DNA of 51,243 nt from Actinorugispora endophytica (GCF_004363075.1 NZ_SNYN01000005.1:251696-302938); one strand, 5' to 3'; counted from the stretch's first letter, positions 41,355-51,030 are shown. Translations and numbers: made by a program. The notes: generated by a model not told the origin, from the sequence alone.

Positions 41355-42716
41355 GTGAGGGGAGCGGCGGCGGGAGCACCGGTGCGCGGGGGAGGGTCCT
41401 CTCTGGAGCTGCGGCCGTGGGGCGAGCGCCTGGTCGCGGTGCTGCACCTGTTCACCTCCCTCGTCCTGGCGCTGCTCTACCTGGCCCCCGCGGCGATCCT
41501 GCTGGCGGCGGTCAACGGGTTCTCCATCACCGGGGTCCAGGCGCTTCTCGGGGACGCCGACGCGCGCCAGACGATGCCGCAGGTCTCCGTCCTGCTGGTG
41601 CTGACGGTCCCGGCCGCGACGCTCCTGGCCCGCTTCTCCTGCCGGATCCAGCGGTCCCGGCTGGGAAGCGTGTTCGGGATCGTGGAGAGCACGGAGCCCG
41701 AACCGCGCCGGGAGGGCGGCCCGGTGCGGCGCGTCCTGCGCGTCCTCTTCGGGCTCGACGCCTGGAGCGCGGTGCTGTACAGCGCGGTCGCGGGGCTGAC
41801 GGGGCTGTTGTCGGGGGGCCTCGCGGTGGTCCTGGTCGCCTACGGGCTCGGCACCATGCTCGGCGGCCTCCTGGGGATCGCCCTGGTGCTGGCGGACGGC
41901 ACGTTCACCGACGCGTTCGCCGACGGGAAACGCCTGGCCATGGTGGTCGTGTTCATCCTGCTGGGCCCGCTGGTGGCGACGGCCGGACTGCGGGTCGCCC
42001 CGTGGCTGGTCCGGGTCGACGCCGAACTCGTCCAGCGGATGCTGTTCGACTCCCCGCGGGTGCGGGTCCGCCGCCGCCTCATCGAACTGCGCGACAGCCG
42101 TTCGCGGATGGTGGACGCGGCCGAGGCCGAGCGCCGCCGCATCGAGCGCGACCTGCACGACGGCGCCCAGCAGCGGCTCCTCGCCCTCACCATGACGCTG
42201 ACGCGGGCGCGCGCCAAGTTCGACCGCGACCCCGACCAGGCCCGCGCCCTGCTCAAGGAGGCCCAGAGCGAGTCCAAGGCGGTGATGGCCGACCTGCGCG
42301 AGGTCGCCCGGGGCCTGCACCCCCGGGTCCTCACCGACCACGGGCTGGAGGCCGCGCTCCCCGTCGCGGCCGGGCGCTGCCCGGTGCCCGTGCGGGTCGA
42401 CGTCGAACTGGCGGAGCGCCCGTCGCCGCGGGCCGAGGGGATCGCCTACTACGTGGCGTCCGAGGCGCTCACCAACGTCGCCAAGCACGCCGGGGCGGCG
42501 ACCGTCACAGTCAGGGCCGAGCACGTCGCCCGGCGCGGCGGCGACCTGCTGCGGCTCACCGTCGTCGACGACGGCCGGGGCGGCGCGGACCCCGAGGCGG
42601 GGACCGGGCTGTACGGGTTGTGGGACCGGGTGCACGCCGTCGACGGGGAACTCGCCGTCCACAGCCCGCCGGGTGGGGGAACCGTCCTCACCGCGAACAT
42701 CCCATGGAAGGCATGA
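41355..42716 (+). CDS. NarL-type sensor histidine kinase
   Basis: The 453-residue kinase starts at a GTG. Four membrane helices (about residues 30-55, 72-90, 130-165, 195-215) precede a HisKA_3 box RRRIERDLHDGAQQRLLALT and HATPase motifs (ASEALTNVAKHAGAAT, VVDDGRGGADPEAGTGLYGL). Its stop overlaps the regulator start (ATGA). A DUF4097 gene follows, a frequent partner of this class in actinobacteria. Confidence 0.93.
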   Translation: MRGAAAGAPVRGGGSSLELRPWGERLVAVLHLFTSLVLALLYLAPAAILLAAVNGFSITGVQALLGDADARQTMPQVSVLLVLTVPAATLLARFSCRIQRSRLGSVFGIVESTEPEPRREGGPVRRVLRVLFGLDAWSAVLYSAVAGLTGLLSGGLAVVLVAYGLGTMLGGLLGIALVLADGTFTDAFADGKRLAMVVVFILLGPLVATAGLRVAPWLVRVDAELVQRMLFDSPRVRVRRRLIELRDSRSRMVDAAEAERRRIERDLHDGAQQRLLALTMTLTRARAKFDRDPDQARALLKEAQSESKAVMADLREVARGLHPRVLTDHGLEAALPVAAGRCPVPVRVDVELAERPSPRAEGIAYYVASEALTNVAKHAGAATVTVRAEHVARRGGDLLRLTVVDDGRGGADPEAGTGLYGLWDRVHAVDGELAVHSPPGGGTVLTANIPWKA

Positions 42717-43378
42717 CCGTGCGCGTGATCATCGCTGAGGACTCGGTACTGCTGCGCAGCGGCATGGCCAAGCTGCTGGAGGACGAGGGGATCGAGATCG
42801 CCGCGCAGGTCGGCGACGCGGAGGCGCTGCTCGCCGCGGTCGCCGAGCACGACGACGTGGACCTGTGCCTGGTCGACATCCGCATGCCGCCCACCTACTC
42901 GGAGGAGGGCATGCACGCGGCCATCCGGATCCGCGCCGAGTACCCGGGGATCGCGGTCCTGCTGCTCTCCCAGCACGTGGTCGGCACCTACGCGGCCCAG
43001 CTGCTGGGCGGGGGGTCCACCAAGGTCGGCTACCTGCTCAAGGACAGGGTGGCCGACATCGACGAGTTCCTGGTCACCCTGCGTCGCATCGCCGACGGAG
43101 GGGCCGCCATCGACCCCGAGGTGGTGTCGCAGTTGCTCAGCCGGAACACCGACAGCGCCCTGGACCGCCTAAGCCCGCGCGAGTCCGAGGTGCTCGCGGC
43201 GATGGCCGAAGGGCTCAACAACGCCGGGATCGCCGCGCGGATGTTCGTCACCGAACGCGCCGTGGAGAAGCACATCAGGTCGATCTTCACCAAGCTCGGC
43301 CTCGCACCCGACGACCACGACCACCGCAGGGTGCTCGCGGTCCTCCAGTACCTGCGGGCCGGCACGGCGCGCAACTGA
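42713..43378 (+). CDS. NarL/LuxR-type response regulator
   Basis: The 221-residue protein begins MTVRVIIAEDS at the ATG overlapping the kinase stop; ATG 42704 is also in frame. Phospho-acceptor Asp lies in CLVDIRMPP, Lys in YLLKDRVAD, and the LuxR helix-turn-helix in LSPRESEVLAAMAEGLNNAG and AVEKHIRSIFTKLGL. It likely controls its own operon and the following DUF4097 gene. Confidence 0.93.
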   Translation: MTVRVIIAEDSVLLRSGMAKLLEDEGIEIAAQVGDAEALLAAVAEHDDVDLCLVDIRMPPTYSEEGMHAAIRIRAEYPGIAVLLLSQHVVGTYAAQLLGGGSTKVGYLLKDRVADIDEFLVTLRRIADGGAAIDPEVVSQLLSRNTDSALDRLSPRESEVLAAMAEGLNNAGIAARMFVTERAVEKHIRSIFTKLGLAPDDHDHRRVLAVLQYLRAGTARN

Positions 43379-43415
43379 CCATTCCGACCCGTCTTCCGCA
43401 GAAAGGAAGTCCGTG

Positions 43416-44333
43416 ATGACGTTCAACGCCAGGGGGCTCTACGCCTCCTCCAGCAAGGTTCCGCGCAGGAGGCGCTTCGGCTGGCTGGTGGTCGGCGCGG
43501 TCGTCGGCCTCCTCGCCCTCGGCCTCGGCGTGCTCAGCATGCTCGGCAACGTCTCCACCAGCATCGAGAGCCGGCGGGACGTGTTCCCCGCCGCGTCCGC
43601 CGTCGAGATCGACAACGAGACCACCGGGAGCGTCGTCGTCCGGGCGGGGGAGGGCGACGAGATCACCGTGGACCGCGAGCGGCACGGCTCGCGGACGGCC
43701 GATCCCCACGAGGAGATCGGGACGGACGACGGCCGGCTGGAGATCGAGGCCGGCTGCCAGGGCTTCCTCTCGTTCGGCCCCTGCGCGGTGGACTACGTGG
43801 TGGAGGTCCCCGAGGGGGTCGCGGTCGACATCACGACCAGCGTCGGGCCCATCGAGGTCATCGGCGTGACCGGGGACGTCCAGGCCGAGAGCGATGTCGG
43901 CTCCATCACCCTGCGCGATGTCGAGGGCGCGATCGACCTGGAGAGCGACACCGGCTCCATCGAGGCGACCGGATCGGGCCCCTCGGCCACGGTGAGCAGC
44001 GAAGCCGGGACGGTGGACCTGGAGGGCTTCGCGGCCGCCGCCGTCGAGGTGGAGACGGACATCGGCGACATCCTGGTCGGCGCGGGCTTCACCACCGCCA
44101 CGGTCCGGACCGAGATCGGCTCGGTGCGCGTCGGGACCGACCAGGGGTTCGAGAGCCTGGTGGTCGGGAGCGACATCGGGGCCGTCGACATCCGGGTGCC
44201 CGACGCCGAGTACCGGGTCGTCGGGGAGTCCGACATGGGCGAGCGCACCGTCGAGGTGGACACCTCGGCCGACGCCGCCGCCCTGATCGACGTCGAGACC
44301 GAGATGGGCTCGGTCGACATCAGGCCCAACTAG
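43416..44333 (+). CDS. DUF4097 adhesin-like membrane protein
   Basis: The protein of about 305 residues has one membrane helix near residues 23-46 (GWLVVGAVVGLLALGLGVLS), and an outside beta-helix-like domain with repeated short strands (VGPIEVIGVTGDVQAESDVG, SIEATGSG, ETDIGDILVGAG, VRTEIGSVRVGT, ESDMGERTVEV). This is the DUF4097 pattern. GAAAGGAAG precedes the start; GTG 43413 is an alternative. It follows the two-component genes by 37 bases and may be their target or accessory sensor. Confidence 0.9.
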   Translation: MTFNARGLYASSSKVPRRRRFGWLVVGAVVGLLALGLGVLSMLGNVSTSIESRRDVFPAASAVEIDNETTGSVVVRAGEGDEITVDRERHGSRTADPHEEIGTDDGRLEIEAGCQGFLSFGPCAVDYVVEVPEGVAVDITTSVGPIEVIGVTGDVQAESDVGSITLRDVEGAIDLESDTGSIEATGSGPSATVSSEAGTVDLEGFAAAAVEVETDIGDILVGAGFTTATVRTEIGSVRVGTDQGFESLVVGSDIGAVDIRVPDAEYRVVGESDMGERTVEVDTSADAAALIDVETEMGSVDIRPN

Positions 44334-44356
44334 TGTCCGCTCCGCAGTGCTCTCTC

Positions 44357-44416
44357 CACTGATCTTGACCTTTTCGGGGTCTCGGAAGCGCTTGAGACCC
44401 CGAGAAGGTCAAGATC
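44357..44416. repeat. Type A intergenic palindrome, copy 8
   Basis: 25-base arms (44357-44381, 44392-44416) starting CTGATCTTGACC pair with two mismatches around a 10-base loop GGAAGCGCTT. It lies 24 bases after the DUF4097 stop, between co-directional genes. Confidence 0.9.
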
Positions 44417-44500
44417 GGCGATCCGCCCATTCGGTGCGAACCACGCGGGAATCCGTGGTGTCCTAGAGTGCGGTAGGCAGCCGAGCCGGAGAGAGGGCCG

Positions 44501-45220
44501 ATGGAAGCAACCTCGTTCGCCGAAGTGTGGCAGGACGTCTTCTCCGTGCAGCCCGACCCCCCGCAGTGGCTCGTCATCGCCACCGGTGCCGCGACCCTGG
44601 TCGTCGTGCTGGTGGGCGGCCGCCCCTGGCGGCTGGCCCGCAACGTGGTGACCATCGCGCACGAGGGCGGGCACGCGCTCGTGGCGCTGCTCAGCGGGCG
44701 CCAGCTGACGGGGGTGCGGCTGCACTCGGACACCTCCGGCGTCACCGTCTCGCGCGGGCGCCCCGACGGCATCGGGATGATCCTGACCATCCTGGCCGGG
44801 TACACCGCGCCGTCGGTGGTGGGCCTGGCGGGGATCGTGCTGCTCACCAACGGGCGGATCACGGCGCTGCTGTGGATCAGCATCCTGCTGCTGGCGGCGA
44901 TGCTGCTGCTCATCCGCAACTTCTACGGAGTGCTGTCGGTGGTCGGCACCGGCGCGATGGTGTTCCTGGTCTCCTGGTTCACCCCCGCCGGTGTGCAGGG
45001 CTTCTTCGCCTACCTGTTCACCTGGTTCATGCTGTTCGCGAGCGTGCGCCCGGTGTTCGAGCTCCAGTCGCAGCGCCGCCGCCAGCCCTCCCCGCACTCC
45101 GACGCCGACCAGCTGGACCGGCTGACGGGCGTGCCCGGAACGGTCTGGGTGCTCTTCTTCGGGCTCTTCGACATCGCCGTCGTGGCGCTGGGGATCTGGC
45201 TGCTGATGTTCCGGCCGTGA
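44501..45220 (+). CDS. M50-like membrane metallopeptidase
   Basis: The 239-residue protein has about six hydrophobic helices and the zinc motif HEGGH (His54, Glu55, His58) in the second, followed by ALVALLSGRQLTGVRLHSDT. This is the pattern of M50B-like site-2-protease relatives. Peptide-bond cleavage inside the membrane is expected, but the substrate is unknown. It starts 84 bases after palindrome copy 8 and its stop is 22 bases from the convergent STAS gene. Confidence 0.88.
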   Translation: MEATSFAEVWQDVFSVQPDPPQWLVIATGAATLVVVLVGGRPWRLARNVVTIAHEGGHALVALLSGRQLTGVRLHSDTSGVTVSRGRPDGIGMILTILAGYTAPSVVGLAGIVLLTNGRITALLWISILLLAAMLLLIRNFYGVLSVVGTGAMVFLVSWFTPAGVQGFFAYLFTWFMLFASVRPVFELQSQRRRQPSPHSDADQLDRLTGVPGTVWVLFFGLFDIAVVALGIWLLMFRP

Positions 45221-45242
45221 GGAGGGTGGCCGACGCCCGTCC

Positions 45243-45587
45243 TCAGGGGGCGGTCAGCGCGTCGTCCACCGTGGGGTAGACGGGGATGCGGGTGTCGATC
45301 GCGGTGACCCGCAGGATCTGCGCCACGCGCTCGGACGGGGCGGCGACCATGAGCCTGCTGTCGTTCTCCCTGCCCGCCTTGTGGCACTGGATCAGCACGC
45401 GCAGGCCGCTGGAGTCGATGAACGACAGCTGGTCGCAGTCCAGGACGACGCGGCCGTTCGGACGTTCGCCCGCCACGTGCAGAACCGTGCGGCGGAAGTC
45501 GTCCTCGGTGGCGATGTCGATTTCCCCGTCGAGTGCGATGACGGTGCCGTCGTCGTGTGTGCGAACGGTGATCTGCAACGCGGGCAT
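45243..45587 (-). CDS. STAS-domain anti-sigma-factor antagonist
   Basis: The 114-residue protein starts at ATG 45587 after CGGAGCGAGC. It is a single STAS domain: LQITVRTHDDGTVIALDGEI, VVLDCDQLSFIDSSGLRVLI with the phosphorylatable serine (59/60), as in SpoIIAA/RsbV. Such proteins bind HATPase anti-sigma factors like those encoded at 573, 9311 and 34751, releasing the sigma factor, but which partner is involved cannot be said. Confidence 0.92.
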   Translation of the reverse strand: MPALQITVRTHDDGTVIALDGEIDIATEDDFRRTVLHVAGERPNGRVVLDCDQLSFIDSSGLRVLIQCHKAGRENDSRLMVAAPSERVAQILRVTAIDTRIPVYPTVDDALTAP

Positions 45588-46121
45588 GCTCGCTCCGGAA
45601 AGATACGCCGATGCTGTCGCCCGGCCGGACGGCACTGCGGAACGGACCTTCCGATGGCCGGAACGCTTGAGGGGAGGGTGGATCATCCCGTGGCCGGGCA
45701 CGGTGGTGCGGTGGGGCCACTGTCCCATCTGTGTGTCCCCCTGATGTCGGCAGTGCGGGCCTGCCGGACGTATGTGAGTTCGTCGTCGTGGGCCGCGTGG
45801 ACCGGTCGACACGGGCGGTCTGTCGCACCCGATCCTGTCCGGGCCCCGGAACGGCCTGTGCGCACTGGTTGCGCCCGCCTGTTCTCCCCCGGTGGACACG
45901 CTTTTGGAGGCGGTCCGTCCCGGACGATACCACACGCCTGGCCGTCGATCGGGTGACTTCCACAGTCTCGACGGTTGTTCGTGTCACATGTCGGAAACGC
46001 GCTTTTCCCGGGTGTGCCGCACCCGGTTCGCAGCGCGGGGGGAGACGCGCAGCGTCAGCGCTTCTTTATGGGCTCCGAGCTGCGAAGACGTCCGGTCGAA
46101 GCCGACCGTCGGGGTGGGCGC
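45588..46121. other. Gene-free interval between the STAS and phosphatase-like genes
   Basis: The 534 bases include the STAS promoter. I see a small dyad (CCGGGTG at 46008-46014 with CACCCGG at 46020-46026) and no coding pattern; the long plus-strand ORFs reaching into it are shadows of 46122-48479. No palindrome of the TGATC family is present. Confidence 0.5.
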
Positions 46122-48479
46122 TCACACCGGCGCGTGCCGGTCGGGGGCTCCGTCGGCCGAGGGTCGCGGAGCGTGCGGCGGCCTTTCGCGCTGCAGCGCC
46201 CAGACGCAGGCGGCCAGGGTGAGCGGCACCGCCACGGTGAGTGCCAGCGCGGGGATGGCGATCCCCGAGTCGTTGAGTCCGAATCCGGCCAGAGCCGTCA
46301 CCAGCGAGCCGGTGAGCCCGGCACGCAGCGTGGGCGCGTACTCGTAGACCCGCTGGAGCACGCCCATGCGCCAGTCCGTCGGCTTGTTCAGCACCGCGAA
46401 CAGGAACAGCAGCGCGCACGCCGAGAGCAGCGTCAGCTGCCAGTTGCCCAGCGAGCCCAGCATCGCGCCGATCTTGCGGGAGACCACCGGCCACGCCTCG
46501 CCGTCGACGAACTGCCCCGCGAACAGTCCGAAGTGGCTGCGCTCGTTGGGCGGACGCAGATAGTCCAGGTAGGACAGCACGGCGATGACCGCGACGGCGC
46601 CGCCGCCGATCACCGCCAGCCGGGACAGCGTCACCCGCAGGCCCGCGATCATCAGCACGGTGACCGCCAGTCCCGGCACGATCGCCAGGACCCCGCCGAA
46701 GTCGGTGCCCAGACCCGGCCAGCCGATGACGAACAGCGTCGCCAGCCCGATGGCCAGCGCCGCGACCACCGCCCACGCCCGCCTGCCGCGGGCCGGCAGG
46801 AGGTGCGCGATCCCGGCCACCGTCATCAGCATCCCCGTCGCGAAGGTCGCGAAGGCGATGTTGCCCAGGCCGTAGAACCGCCCCGCCACGATCGGGGTGT
46901 AGCCGGTGGGCGAGTTCATCTGCAGGTTCGAGCCGGTGCACAGGTCGGCGAACAGCACCAGGGTGGTGATCCCCGCGACGATCGTGGTGGGGGCCAGGAT
47001 GTCGCGCCGCCACGGCCCGGCCAGCGCGGCCGCCACGATCACCGCGTCGGCCAGGAGCACGCTGCCCAGCAGGGCGAGCTGGGGGAGCGCGGCCGACCAC
47101 CACGGGATGAGGTTGGCCAGGTAGCTGGAGACCGGGAAGGCGGCGCCCCCCAGGGCCACCACCCGGGTCACCGACAGCACCAGGTGGCGCTTGGACAGGT
47201 CGCGGTCGCTGTACCGCTTGAGCGCGAAGGCGGCCGCGGCGTAGATGAGCAGCTGGAGCGCCACCAGGCCGCTGAAGAAGCCGGGCACCAGCGACTCCAC
47301 CACCTCGGCGGCGGTGGTGAACTCCACGAGCCGCCCGACGGCCTCGGTCAGGCCGGGCGGCCGGGGCGCCTCCACCCAGGCGCGGCCCACCGTCCCCGGG
47401 AGGGTGTCCACGCCCATCGCGTGCAGCAGGGTCGTGGTGATGTCGGTCAGCGTGACCAGCCCGGGCCGCCGAGTGGACTCGGAGGTCAGGTAGCCGTGGT
47501 CGAAGTCCTGCCCGCCGGGGCCGACGCCGCGCAGCAGCGCCGCGTTCAGGCTGGAGGTCCCGGCCTCCACCGAGATCCCGGCGACCATCAGCGTGGAGCC
47601 GGGCGGCAGGGTGTCCAGCACGACCGCCAGGTCCTCGTCGATCGCGGTCAGGCGCTCCCGGCGCTCGCGGAGCTCGCTGTACTCGGAGGGGTCGGGCTCG
47701 GGCTCCTCCTCGACCACCTCGCCCTCCTCGATCGCCTCCTCGACGGCCTCGCCGCCGTCCCAGGAGCCGCCTTCCTCCCCGCTGTCCGGGCCCTCCCCGC
47801 CGAGCTCCTCCGCCTCCTCGTCCTCCTCCGCCTCCTCGGCGGCGGGCGACGGCGGAGGATCGAGGTAGAGGTCGGCGAGGTCGTTCAGGTCGACCACGCC
47901 GAGGTCGACGCCGTCCCAGGCGGCCTCGTCCAGGCCGGCGACCCCGCCCAGGTAGCGGTCCACGCGGCCGTCGCTGTCGGCGGCGGCCAGCGCGGCGCCC
48001 GGTCCGACCGCCAGCGTCGTGCCGCCGTTCGCGTGCACCGTGTCGCCGAGCAGGCCCACGCGCGCGACGAACTTGGAGGCGGCGTTGTAGGCGACGTGCT
48101 CGGAGTAGCCCGGAACGACCGCGCCGTCGCCCTCGATCCTGGGCAGCTGCGGAAGCTCGCAGATGGAGTAGGTCTGGCGCTCGCTGGCGGCGCGCTGCCC
48201 GGCCGACACGGTCAGCCAGCCGTCGACGGGGCAGGTGCGCGAGGTGACGGTGCGGATCGACATGTCGCCGATGGCGCTGTCCCGCGCGAGCTCCCACAGG
48301 TTCGGGGTGGCCTCGGGGCCGATCTCGCTCCACCGCAGTCCGGGGACGCCGACCAGCACCACCGGCCCCGGCCCGGGACGGGGCGCGGGCGCGGCGGCCG
48401 TGCTCGTCCCGACCGGCGTGACCGCGAGCAGCACGGCCAGCACGGCCAGCGCACGCGAGAGCCACCTGCCTACCGCCAC
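46122..48479 (-). CDS. Membrane alkaline-phosphatase-superfamily protein with acidic insert
   Basis: The 785-residue protein has a signal peptide (LAVLAVLLAVTPVGTSTAAA), an N-terminal phosphodiesterase/alkaline-phosphatase-like domain (VVLVGVPGLRWSEI, STLMVAGISVEA, GLVTLTDITTTLL), and about ten membrane helices from residue ~400 on. An acidic tract (PAAEEAEEDEEAEELGGEGP, AVEEAIEEGEVVEEE) at about 215-265 interrupts the outer domain. Similar proteins are widespread in actinobacteria and may act on the cell envelope, but function is not settled. GTG start after GAGGGGG. Confidence 0.8.
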   Translation of the reverse strand: MAVGRWLSRALAVLAVLLAVTPVGTSTAAAPAPRPGPGPVVLVGVPGLRWSEIGPEATPNLWELARDSAIGDMSIRTVTSRTCPVDGWLTVSAGQRAASERQTYSICELPQLPRIEGDGAVVPGYSEHVAYNAASKFVARVGLLGDTVHANGGTTLAVGPGAALAAADSDGRVDRYLGGVAGLDEAAWDGVDLGVVDLNDLADLYLDPPPSPAAEEAEEDEEAEELGGEGPDSGEEGGSWDGGEAVEEAIEEGEVVEEEPEPDPSEYSELRERRERLTAIDEDLAVVLDTLPPGSTLMVAGISVEAGTSSLNAALLRGVGPGGQDFDHGYLTSESTRRPGLVTLTDITTTLLHAMGVDTLPGTVGRAWVEAPRPPGLTEAVGRLVEFTTAAEVVESLVPGFFSGLVALQLLIYAAAAFALKRYSDRDLSKRHLVLSVTRVVALGGAAFPVSSYLANLIPWWSAALPQLALLGSVLLADAVIVAAALAGPWRRDILAPTTIVAGITTLVLFADLCTGSNLQMNSPTGYTPIVAGRFYGLGNIAFATFATGMLMTVAGIAHLLPARGRRAWAVVAALAIGLATLFVIGWPGLGTDFGGVLAIVPGLAVTVLMIAGLRVTLSRLAVIGGGAVAVIAVLSYLDYLRPPNERSHFGLFAGQFVDGEAWPVVSRKIGAMLGSLGNWQLTLLSACALLFLFAVLNKPTDWRMGVLQRVYEYAPTLRAGLTGSLVTALAGFGLNDSGIAIPALALTVAVPLTLAACVWALQRERPPHAPRPSADGAPDRHAPV

Positions 48480-48564
48480 ACCGAGTCCCCCTCACGTCCA
48501 AGCCGCGGGTTCAGCCTAACCACAGCTCAGGGGCCGGACCCGAAACGCCACCCGATGCCGGGTA

Positions 48565-49176
48565 TCAGCTCCGGATGCCGCCGAAGGCGACCGAGGTGAG
48601 GGAGTCGGCCAGGTCCGCGGGGTCCAGGCCGCGGTCGGGGCGGTACCACTCGACCAGGGAGTTGACCATGCCGAACAGCAGCCGGCTGACCAGGAGGGGG
48701 TCGACGTCGGGGCGGACGCTGCCCTCCCGCACGCAGTCGCGGACGAGGGCGCCGACGAAGCGGTTGAACTCGCGGCGGCGCTCCAGCGCGCGGCGCTCGA
48801 CCTCCGTGTTGCCGCGGACCCGCAGCAGCAGGGTGACGTGCGGAAGCCGCTCGGCCAGGACGAGGACGCTGCCGCGCACCACGTGCTCCAGCCGGTCGAT
48901 GGCCGGGCCGGTGGCGGCCCCCGGCTCCCGCGTCACCGCGAACAGCGCGTCGAGGGCGTGGTCCAGGGACCGGCGCAGCAGGTCCTCCTTGCCGCTCACG
49001 TGGTGGTAGATGGCGGACTTGGTCACGCCCAGGGCGCGGGCCAGGTCCTCCATGCTGGTGCCGTCGTAGCCGCGCTCGTTGAACACGCGCACCGCCACGC
49101 GCAGCACCGACTCGGCGTCGTGCCCGGGGCGCCCGGCCCTGCGGGGCGCGGGGGAGGAAGGGGAGGAGGTGGTCAC
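48565..49176 (-). CDS. TetR-family regulator, PaaR-like
   Basis: The 203-residue protein has the TetR helix-turn-helix (VFNERGYDGTSMEDLARALG, VTKSAIYHHVSGKEDLLRRS) and an all-helical ligand domain. It is divergent from paaN and a TetR-type dyad lies in the gap, so it probably represses phenylacetate genes with phenylacetyl-CoA as inducer, as for PaaR of other actinobacteria. GTG start. Confidence 0.88.
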   Translation of the reverse strand: MTTSSPSSPAPRRAGRPGHDAESVLRVAVRVFNERGYDGTSMEDLARALGVTKSAIYHHVSGKEDLLRRSLDHALDALFAVTREPGAATGPAIDRLEHVVRGSVLVLAERLPHVTLLLRVRGNTEVERRALERRREFNRFVGALVRDCVREGSVRPDVDPLLVSRLLFGMVNSLVEWYRPDRGLDPADLADSLTSVAFGGIRS

Positions 49177-49227
49177 GGTCCAATACTCGCAAAGGACACC
49201 GGCGGGGACGCGAACCGGAGACCTTGA

Positions 49228-49247
49228 AACCGAACGAATGGTCGGTT
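49228..49247. promoter_or_regulatory. PaaR-type operator
   Basis: AACCGAACGAATGGTCGGTT: the outer six bases of each side are perfect inverted repeats. It lies in the divergent gap between the TetR gene and paaN. Confidence 0.75.
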
Positions 49248-49306
49248 AGTAATGGGGTGGCGGGCGCGGAAGCGCTGCCGACGCGACGACCCTGGAGTGC
49301 GAACCC

Positions 49307-50980
49307 GTGGCAGCAGACCCGATGGACCTCTTCACCCGGCACGAGGAGACCCTGGACAAGGCCGTCGCGGCGATCCGCGGCAGGCACTTCTGGACCCCCT
49401 ACCCCGAGTCGCCGAGCCCCCGGCTCTACGGCGAGGACGCCGCGCCCCGAGGCCAGGCGGCCTTCGAGGCGTACCTCGGCCGGGACTTCCCCCTCGACCA
49501 GCCCTCGGACGGCGGGCGCGTCGCCACCGAGCGGTCCCCGTACGGCATCGCGCTGGAGGTCGGCTACCCGCACGCCGACGCGGACACCCTGGTCGCGGCG
49601 GCCGGGGCGGCGCTGCCCTCCTGGCGGGACGCGGGGGTGCGCGCCCGCGCGGGCGTGTGCCTGGAGATCCTGGACCGCCTCAACAAGCGCAGCTTCGAGA
49701 TGGCGCACGCCGTCCAGCACACCAGCGGGCAGGCGTTCGTGATGGCCTTCCAGGCCGGGGGCCCGCAGGCCCAGGACCGCGGCCTGGAGGCCGTCGCCTA
49801 CGGATACGACCTGATCAGCGCGTACGCGTCCGAGGCGCGCTGGGAGAAGCCGCAGCGCAAGGGTGCTCCCGTCGCCATGGACAAGCGGTTCCACGCGGTG
49901 CCGCGCGGCGTCGCGCTCGTCGTCGGCTGCAACACCTTCCCCACCTGGAACGCCTACCCGGGCCTGTTCGCGAGCCTGGTCACCGGGAACCCGGTGATCC
50001 TCAAACCGCACCCGCGCGCGGTGCTGCCCGCCGCCATCACGGTCGCGGTGGCGCGCGACGTCCTGGCCGAGGCCGGGCTCGACCCGAACACGGTCCTGCT
50101 CGCGGCCGAGCGCCCCGACGAGCGCCTGGCCGCGACCCTGGCCACCCGCCCCGAGGTGCGCGTCGTGGACTTCACCGGCTCCACCGAGTTCGGGGAGTGG
50201 CTGGAGGCCAACGCCGCCCAGGCGTTCGTCAGCACCGAGAAGGCGGGGGTCAACGCGGTCGTCGTCGACTCCACCGACGCCTATCGGGGGATGCTCGGCA
50301 ACCTCGCCTTCTCGCTGTCGCTGTACAGCGGGCAGATGTGCACGACCCCGCAGAACCTGTTCGTGCCGCGCGGGGGGATCGACACCGACGAGGGCCCGAA
50401 GAGCGCGGAGCAGGTGGCCGACGACCTCGCCGAGTCGATCCGCGGCCTGCTCGGCGAACCGGCGCGGGCGGCCGGAGTCCTCGGCGCCATCGCCAACGAC
50501 GGCGTCCTCGCCCGGATCGAGGCGGCGGGCGGGCTCGGGGAGGCGGTCCTGGAGTCGGCCGAGGTCGCGCACCCGGACTTTCCCGGCGCGGTGCTGCGCA
50601 CCCCGGTCGTCGTGCGCCTGGACGCCGACCGCCGCGAGGTCTACGGGCGCGAGCACTTCGGGCCGGTCTCCTTCGTGGTCACCGTCGACGACACCGCGCA
50701 CGCCCTGCGCCTGCTGGGCGAGACCGTCACCGAGCGGGGCGCGCTGACCGCCGCCGTGTACTCCACCGACGAGTCGGTGCTGGACGAGGCGGAGCGGACC
50801 GCGCTGGAGGCGGGGGTCAACCTGTCGGCCAACCTCACCGGGCAGGTGTTCGTCAACCAGTCGGCGGCCTTCAGCGACTACCACGGCACCGGCGCGAACC
50901 CGGCGGCGACCGCCTCCCTCACCGACCCGTCCTTCGTCGCCGGCCGCTTCCACTTCGTCCAGTCCCGCAGGCCCGCGTAG
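49307..50980 (+). CDS. paaN: Phenylacetate degradation protein PaaN (aldehyde dehydrogenase family)
   Basis: The 557-residue enzyme is of the PaaN type: N-terminal MDLFTRHEETLDKAVAAIRG and FWTPYPESPSP, then an aldehyde-dehydrogenase domain with VVGCNTFPTWNAYPGLFASL, VDFTGSTEFGEWLEA (NAD binding) and catalytic Cys345 in SGQMCTTPQNLF. In paa pathways it handles ring-opening aldehydes. The GTG at 49307 has GGAG ten bases upstream; ATG 49322 is possible. Other paa genes are not in the window. Confidence 0.9.
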   Translation: MAADPMDLFTRHEETLDKAVAAIRGRHFWTPYPESPSPRLYGEDAAPRGQAAFEAYLGRDFPLDQPSDGGRVATERSPYGIALEVGYPHADADTLVAAAGAALPSWRDAGVRARAGVCLEILDRLNKRSFEMAHAVQHTSGQAFVMAFQAGGPQAQDRGLEAVAYGYDLISAYASEARWEKPQRKGAPVAMDKRFHAVPRGVALVVGCNTFPTWNAYPGLFASLVTGNPVILKPHPRAVLPAAITVAVARDVLAEAGLDPNTVLLAAERPDERLAATLATRPEVRVVDFTGSTEFGEWLEANAAQAFVSTEKAGVNAVVVDSTDAYRGMLGNLAFSLSLYSGQMCTTPQNLFVPRGGIDTDEGPKSAEQVADDLAESIRGLLGEPARAAGVLGAIANDGVLARIEAAGGLGEAVLESAEVAHPDFPGAVLRTPVVVRLDADRREVYGREHFGPVSFVVTVDDTAHALRLLGETVTERGALTAAVYSTDESVLDEAERTALEAGVNLSANLTGQVFVNQSAAFSDYHGTGANPAATASLTDPSFVAGRFHFVQSRRPA

Positions 50981-51030
50981 GCCGGCTCCACCCGGACGGC
51001 CTAGTCCGCGCGTTCCTCCCCGGAGGTGAC

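Noticed and set aside
46008-46026. Intrinsic terminator
   Set aside because: The stem is short and the neighbouring T-run is on the wrong side for either flanking gene.
45975-48599. Plus-strand ORF of 874 residues opposite the phosphatase-like gene
   Set aside because: It is rich in Arg, Gln, His and Gly as expected of a complementary frame of high-GC coding DNA, with no domain and no ribosome site.
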